A stretch of 38,311 bases of DNA, taken from assembly GCA_019090615.1 (NCBI GenBank), contig JAHRVQ010000076.1, positions 1 through 38,311 of the forward strand, read 5' to 3'. The DNA comes from Pseudomonadales bacterium. Its GTDB lineage: Bacteria; Pseudomonadota; Gammaproteobacteria; Pseudomonadales; Azotimanducaceae. A program made the position numbers and the translations under genes. Below the pieces are notes generated by a model that was not told the origin of the DNA, did not search any database, and saw only the letters and a program-made list of their open reading frames with translations. Of the stretch, positions 34,954-38,311 are shown piece by piece. Numbering within the stretch: position 1 is the first letter of the stretch; each line of letters opens with the position of its first letter.

Positions 34954-36186
34954 CTATGCTATTGATATTCCATCTATTTTGGCCAGAGTGGGTATATCCT
35001 TATCGCCTCTGCCAGAAAGGTTGACAATTACAATCTCCTCTTTATCCATTTTCGCAGCCAGTTCTGCGCCATAGGCAACTGCATGCGCCGACTCCAATGC
35101 TGGCAAAATGCCCTCAAGAAGGTTTAATTGCCTAAAAGCGTCCAACGCCTGTTCGTCTGAAACTGATACATATTCAGCACGTTTTATATCTTTTAACCAG
35201 GCATGCTCTGGCCCCACACCTGGATAATCGAGCCCAGCAGATACTGAGTGAGTATCAAGAATTTGACCATTCTCGTCCTGCATAAGATAAGTTTTGTTAC
35301 CATGTAAAACACCCACTTCACCCATACTCAAAGGCGCTGCATGTTCACCTGTGGACAAACCTTTACCAGCCGGTTCAACACCAATCAAACGAACGTCGGT
35401 GTCTTCAAGAAACGGATGAAAAATACCCATTGCATTCGAGCCACCCCCTACACAGGCAACGATTGCCGTTGGCAACTGACCATATAATGCCTGGCATTGT
35501 CGGCGCGCTTCTTTACCAATCACCGATTGAAAGTCTCTGACTAGCATTGGATAGGGGTGAGGCCCTGCAACAGTGCCTATAATATAGTAGGTATCATCCA
35601 CATTAGTTACCCAATCACGCATCGCCTCACTCAGGGCATCTTTCAAGGTTTTCGAACCGCTAGTCACCGGCACCACTTCGGCACCCAAAAGTTTCATGCG
35701 GTAAACGTTAAGACTCTGACGTTCAATATCCTCACTGCCCATATACACCTGACATTTAAGACCAAAACGCGCCGCTACGGTTGCTGATGCTACACCATGC
35801 TGCCCTGCACCTGTTTCAGCAATAACACGCGGTTTACCCATATACTTAGCAAGTAAAGCCTGGCCAATGCAGTTATTAATTTTATGCGCACCGGTATGGT
35901 TAAGGTCTTCTCTTTTCAATAAAATTTTTGCGCCGCCTACTTTTGCAGTTAAACGCTCAGCAAAATAAAGCGGCGATTCACGCCCAACATAATGTTTAAG
36001 GTCACTTTCATACTCTGCGATAAATGTTGGATCATTCTTTAAGCGCGCATATTCCGACCTTAATTGATCCAATGCTGCAATCAATATTTCCGAGACATAC
36101 CGACCGCCATAGATACCGAACCTTCCATCTTTATCTGGCATATCTAATAAGGCCGAATTATCACCTTGTTTAGTTTGACTCGCCAT
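34954..36186 (-). CDS. trpB: Tryptophan synthase beta subunit TrpB
   Basis: The 410-residue PLP enzyme has the Schiff-base lysine in [14 protein letters not shown], the glycine-rich phosphate loop [12 protein letters not shown] and [17 protein letters not shown] chose the ATG at 36186, five bases after the trpF stop. An upstream ATG at 36216 would overlap trpF by 26 bases and add ten atypical residues. It condenses indole with serine to tryptophan, paired with the downstream TrpA. Confidence 0.96.
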   Translation of the reverse strand: MASQTKQGDNSALLDMPDKDGRFGIYGGRYVSEILIAALDQLRSEYARLKNDPTFIAEYESDLKHYVGRESPLYFAERLTAKVGGAKILLKREDLNHTGAHKINNCIGQALLAKYMGKPRVIAETGAGQHGVASATVAARFGLKCQVYMGSEDIERQSLNVYRMKLLGAEVVPVTSGSKTLKDALSEAMRDWVTNVDDTYYIIGTVAGPHPYPMLVRDFQSVIGKEARRQCQALYGQLPTAIVACVGGGSNAMGIFHPFLEDTDVRLIGVEPAGKGLSTGEHAAPLSMGEVGVLHGNKTYLMQDENGQILDTHSVSAGLDYPGVGPEHAWLKDIKRAEYVSVSDEQALDAFRQLNLLEGILPALESAHAVAYGAELAAKMDKEEIVIVNLSGRGDKDIPTLAKIDGISIA

Positions 36187-36190
36187 ATAA

Positions 36191-36817
36191 CTAACTACCC
36201 CGATCTGCCGCAGCAACTGCGTTTACAAAATCCCTGATTTTATTAATATCTTTGCGGCCTTGCTGCGCTTCCACACCACTACTAACATCAATACCATACG
36301 GATTAACCAATGAAATTGCAGCAGCCACGTTGTTCGGTTCAAGCCCGCCAGCCAGCACTACTTTGTTTCTCAATGTTGGTAATGCTTGCCAGTCAATAGA
36401 TTCACCTGTGCCGCCATAATTACCTGGTACGTAGGTATCAAGTAATACACCATGACTCGATGGATATTCATCAACAACCTGTTGCAACGACATATCTTTT
36501 TTAACTCGAATTGCTTTAAGGAAAGGCTTTTTAAATTGTCGGCAATATTGGTCAGATTCATCACCATGAAATTGACATAAATCGAAACTAACCTGATCCA
36601 ATACCCGGTTAACAAACTCGCTAGATTCATTCACAAATAATGCGACAGTGGTAACAAAGGGAGGAATTTTTTCTACCAGCTCCATCGCTGCTTCAACAGT
36701 TATATACCGCGGACTTTTTGCATACATGACGAACCCTAGCGCATCAACGCCTGCATCAATCGCTGCATTGGCATCATCAATATTAGTAATACCACATATT
36801 TTTATCCGGGTACGCAT
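36191..36817 (-). CDS. trpF: Phosphoribosylanthranilate isomerase TrpF
   Basis: The product of 208 residues from the ATG at 36817 starts [12 protein letters not shown] with the catalytic Cys. It has [44 protein letters not shown] and the C-terminal phosphate site [16 protein letters not shown]. It catalyses the Amadori rearrangement before indole-glycerol phosphate synthesis. A GGGTGG site lies near the ATG. trpC and the anthranilate genes are not in this window. Confidence 0.95.
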   Translation of the reverse strand: MRTRIKICGITNIDDANAAIDAGVDALGFVMYAKSPRYITVEAAMELVEKIPPFVTTVALFVNESSEFVNRVLDQVSFDLCQFHGDESDQYCRQFKKPFLKAIRVKKDMSLQQVVDEYPSSHGVLLDTYVPGNYGGTGESIDWQALPTLRNKVVLAGGLEPNNVAAAISLVNPYGIDVSSGVEAQQGRKDINKIRDFVNAVAAADRGS

Positions 36818-36964
36818 TTTCCACCCTACCAAAGGGTCGAGAGTTTACCAGAATCACAACAAAGGGTAACAGTTAATCACGGCGAGAATTGCAACCCAAA
36901 CTACGAAGTAAATATTACCGCCAGAAACCAAACAGCTATGCAAGTTATTATCCGCGTCGAACCA

Positions 36965-37780
36965 TCAATCTACAGCCAACTGCGAGAAAAAATGGGGTAA
37001 TGCGGGTCCAGCAGGAATTTGCGGAAAATCGGGATAACAAACATCCACCAGATAAAGGCCCGTCGCCGCTGCCGTCATACCAGCCTGTTTTCGATCCTGA
37101 AGTCGCAAAAGTTCTTCTGTCCAGTTCTCAGGTTTCTGCCCAGCACCTATATCCATTAACACTGCAGCAATATTTCTGACCATATGGTAAAGAAATGCAT
37201 TAGCCTGGATATCAATTAAAATAAGGTCACCTCTCTGACTCACGTTAAGATGGTGAACGTTTCGCATTGGCGTTTTTGACTGGCAATTAGCGGCACGAAA
37301 AGCGCTAAAGTTATTTTCGCCTAGTAAGTGTTGACCGGCACGATGCATACGCTCGACATCTAATGGGCGCTGCTCTCTGGTAAAATTGCCGGCAAATAGT
37401 CCCGAGCGGATTCGCGCATTAAAAATCAAATAAAAATATCGTCGTGCAGACGCTGAAAAACGCGCGTTGAACACCGTTGGTACGGTTCTGCTCCAGTTAA
37501 CTGCGATGGCATCAGGTAAATGGGCGTTTACACCAAAAACCCAGGCTTTCAGCGGACGAGATACCCGAGTTTCAAAGTGAACAACCTGTTTTGTTGCATG
37601 AACTCTAGCATCAGTCCTACCTGCACAGACTACTCTAACAGCTTCGTCTGCAACGATACTTAGGGCTGATTCAAGTTTTCCCTGAACAGTAGGCAGCGTT
37701 TCGTTTTGATACTGCCAGCCATGAAACTCATTGCCATAGTAGCTGACCCCGAGCGCAACCGATTGAATTATTGAAGACAT
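36965..37780 (-). CDS. truA: tRNA pseudouridine(38-40) synthase TruA
   Basis: The 271-residue synthase begins VALGVSYYGNEFHGWQYQ and has the catalytic Asp in CAGRTDARVHATKQVVHF, then FSASARRYFYLIFN and FLYHMVRNIAAVLMDIG. It modifies positions 38-40 in the anticodon arm of many tRNAs. It lies between fimV and trpF, as in Pseudomonas. Confidence 0.96.
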   Translation of the reverse strand: MSSIIQSVALGVSYYGNEFHGWQYQNETLPTVQGKLESALSIVADEAVRVVCAGRTDARVHATKQVVHFETRVSRPLKAWVFGVNAHLPDAIAVNWSRTVPTVFNARFSASARRYFYLIFNARIRSGLFAGNFTREQRPLDVERMHRAGQHLLGENNFSAFRAANCQSKTPMRNVHHLNVSQRGDLILIDIQANAFLYHMVRNIAAVLMDIGAGQKPENWTEELLRLQDRKQAGMTAAATGLYLVDVCYPDFPQIPAGPALPHFFSQLAVD

Positions 37781-37804
37781 GTAGAATTATAGCCAATACT
37801 AGCA

Positions 37805-38311
37805 CTAAGCCATTTTCTCTAACAATTCGTTCGCTTCCTGTACTTCCGTATCCGACCCATCTTCAAGCACCTGACGCAGGACACTGCGTGCTCCATCGCT
37901 ATCGCCCATGTCGATATAAGCCCTGGCAAGATCTAGTTTATTGTCTTCTTCCGCATCCAATTCTTCATCAAGCTCAAGATTAAGCTCGTCATCATCCAGG
38001 TCCAGACTAAATTCTCCGTCATCTTCTTCAAGGTCAAGACTTAATTCACCGTCGTCTTCTTCAAGATCAAGACTTAATTCACCGTCGTCTTCTTCAAGAT
38101 CAAGACTGAGTTCACCGTCGTCTTCTTCAAGATCAAGACTAAGTTCTCCGTCGTCTTCTTCAAGATCAAGACTAAGTTCTCCGTCGTCTTCTTCAAGGTC
38201 AAGACTTAATTCACCGTCGTCTTCTTCAAGATCAAGACTGAATTCTCCATCGTCTTCTTCAAGATCAAGACTTAATTCTCCGTCGTCTTCTTCAAGATCA
38301 AGACTGAGTTC
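37805..38311 (-). CDS. fimV: FimV-like protein, C-terminal part, cut by the window edge
   Basis: The visible 168 residues end with the FimV C-terminal TPR-like domain (LDLARAYIDMGDSDGARSVL, then RQVLEDGSDTEVQEANELLEKMA). Before it lies an acidic repeat tract of about ten copies of the 11-residue unit SLDLEEDDGEL. FimV organises cell poles and type IV pilus or motility functions; its placement upstream of truA is conserved. The start lies beyond the right edge. The repeat tract is the acidic linker expected in FimV, but unusually regular at the DNA level. Confidence 0.88.
   Translation of the reverse strand, partial: ELSLDLEEDDGELSLDLEEDDGEFSLDLEEDDGELSLDLEEDDGELSLDLEEDDGELSLDLEEDDGELSLDLEEDDGELSLDLEEDDGELSLDLEEDDGEFSLDLDDDELNLELDEELDAEEDNKLDLARAYIDMGDSDGARSVLRQVLEDGSDTEVQEANELLEKMA
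37992..38311 (-). repeat. 33-bp tandem repeats encoding the acidic FimV linker
   Basis: About ten consecutive 33-bp units are visible up to the window edge, differing mainly at third codon positions (for example CTTAATTC, CTGAGTTC, CTAAGTTC). Each encodes 11 acidic residues and keeps the frame. The array probably continues to the right. Confidence 0.9.

Overview
The window reads as a piece of a gammaproteobacterial chromosome, probably from a marine lineage near Pseudomonadales/Cellvibrionales. That placement is inferred from gene content: fimV-truA-trpFBA-folC-dedD-cvpA-purF synteny, lpxH, miaE, acnB, and a moxR/DUF58/tgpA operon. Nothing in the sequence gives the species directly.

Positions 1-9412 hold a complete type I-E CRISPR-Cas locus on the minus strand: cas3, then cas8e-cas11e-cas7e-cas5e-cas6e, then cas1-cas2, a leader, and the start of a CRISPR array that runs off the left edge. 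The most unusual part is the 360-bp gap between cas3 and cas8e (6428-6790). It contains a plus-strand mini-CRISPR of two diverged repeats flanking exactly 32 bp. That mini-CRISPR has its own candidate promoter and a hairpin terminator. Its guide matches 11 consecutive seed positions of a site preceded by AAG, the canonical I-E PAM, and this site lies in the candidate promoter of the cas8e operon. Directly downstream of that promoter is a 38-codon frame for a small, very hydrophobic protein. Its strong ribosome-binding site is buried in a 7-bp hairpin. I read this as a CreA/CreR-like Cascade-guided regulatory RNA with a candidate small membrane toxin (CreT-like). This is inference from sequence, but several independent signals agree.

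Positions 9413-20970 are an accessory stretch of mostly single genes: a membrane-anchored metallo-beta-lactamase-fold hydrolase, a transglutaminase-like protein, a DUF2846 remnant, an NAD-binding epimerase-like protein, a methyltransferase, an amidohydrolase-2 family enzyme, a TonB-dependent receptor, a DUF2167 membrane protein and a small coiled-coil membrane protein. Long non-coding gaps separate several of them. Beside the tRNA-Arg 3' end lie short direct repeats that look like a scar of an integrative element.

Positions 20970-38311 are conserved core: tRNA-Arg and tRNA-Pro, lpxH, miaE, acnB, the moxR-DUF58-tgpA operon, and the minus-strand run fimV-truA-trpF-trpB-trpA-folC-dedD-cvpA-purF. 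accD, which commonly sits between trpA (or trpF) and folC in relatives, is absent here. TrpA carries Glu where the catalytic Asp60 is expected. Short tandem repeats recur in coding and intergenic DNA: 33 bp in fimV, 15 bp in the DUF58 gene, about 23 bp between folC and dedD, and 14 bp at the methyltransferase 3' end.
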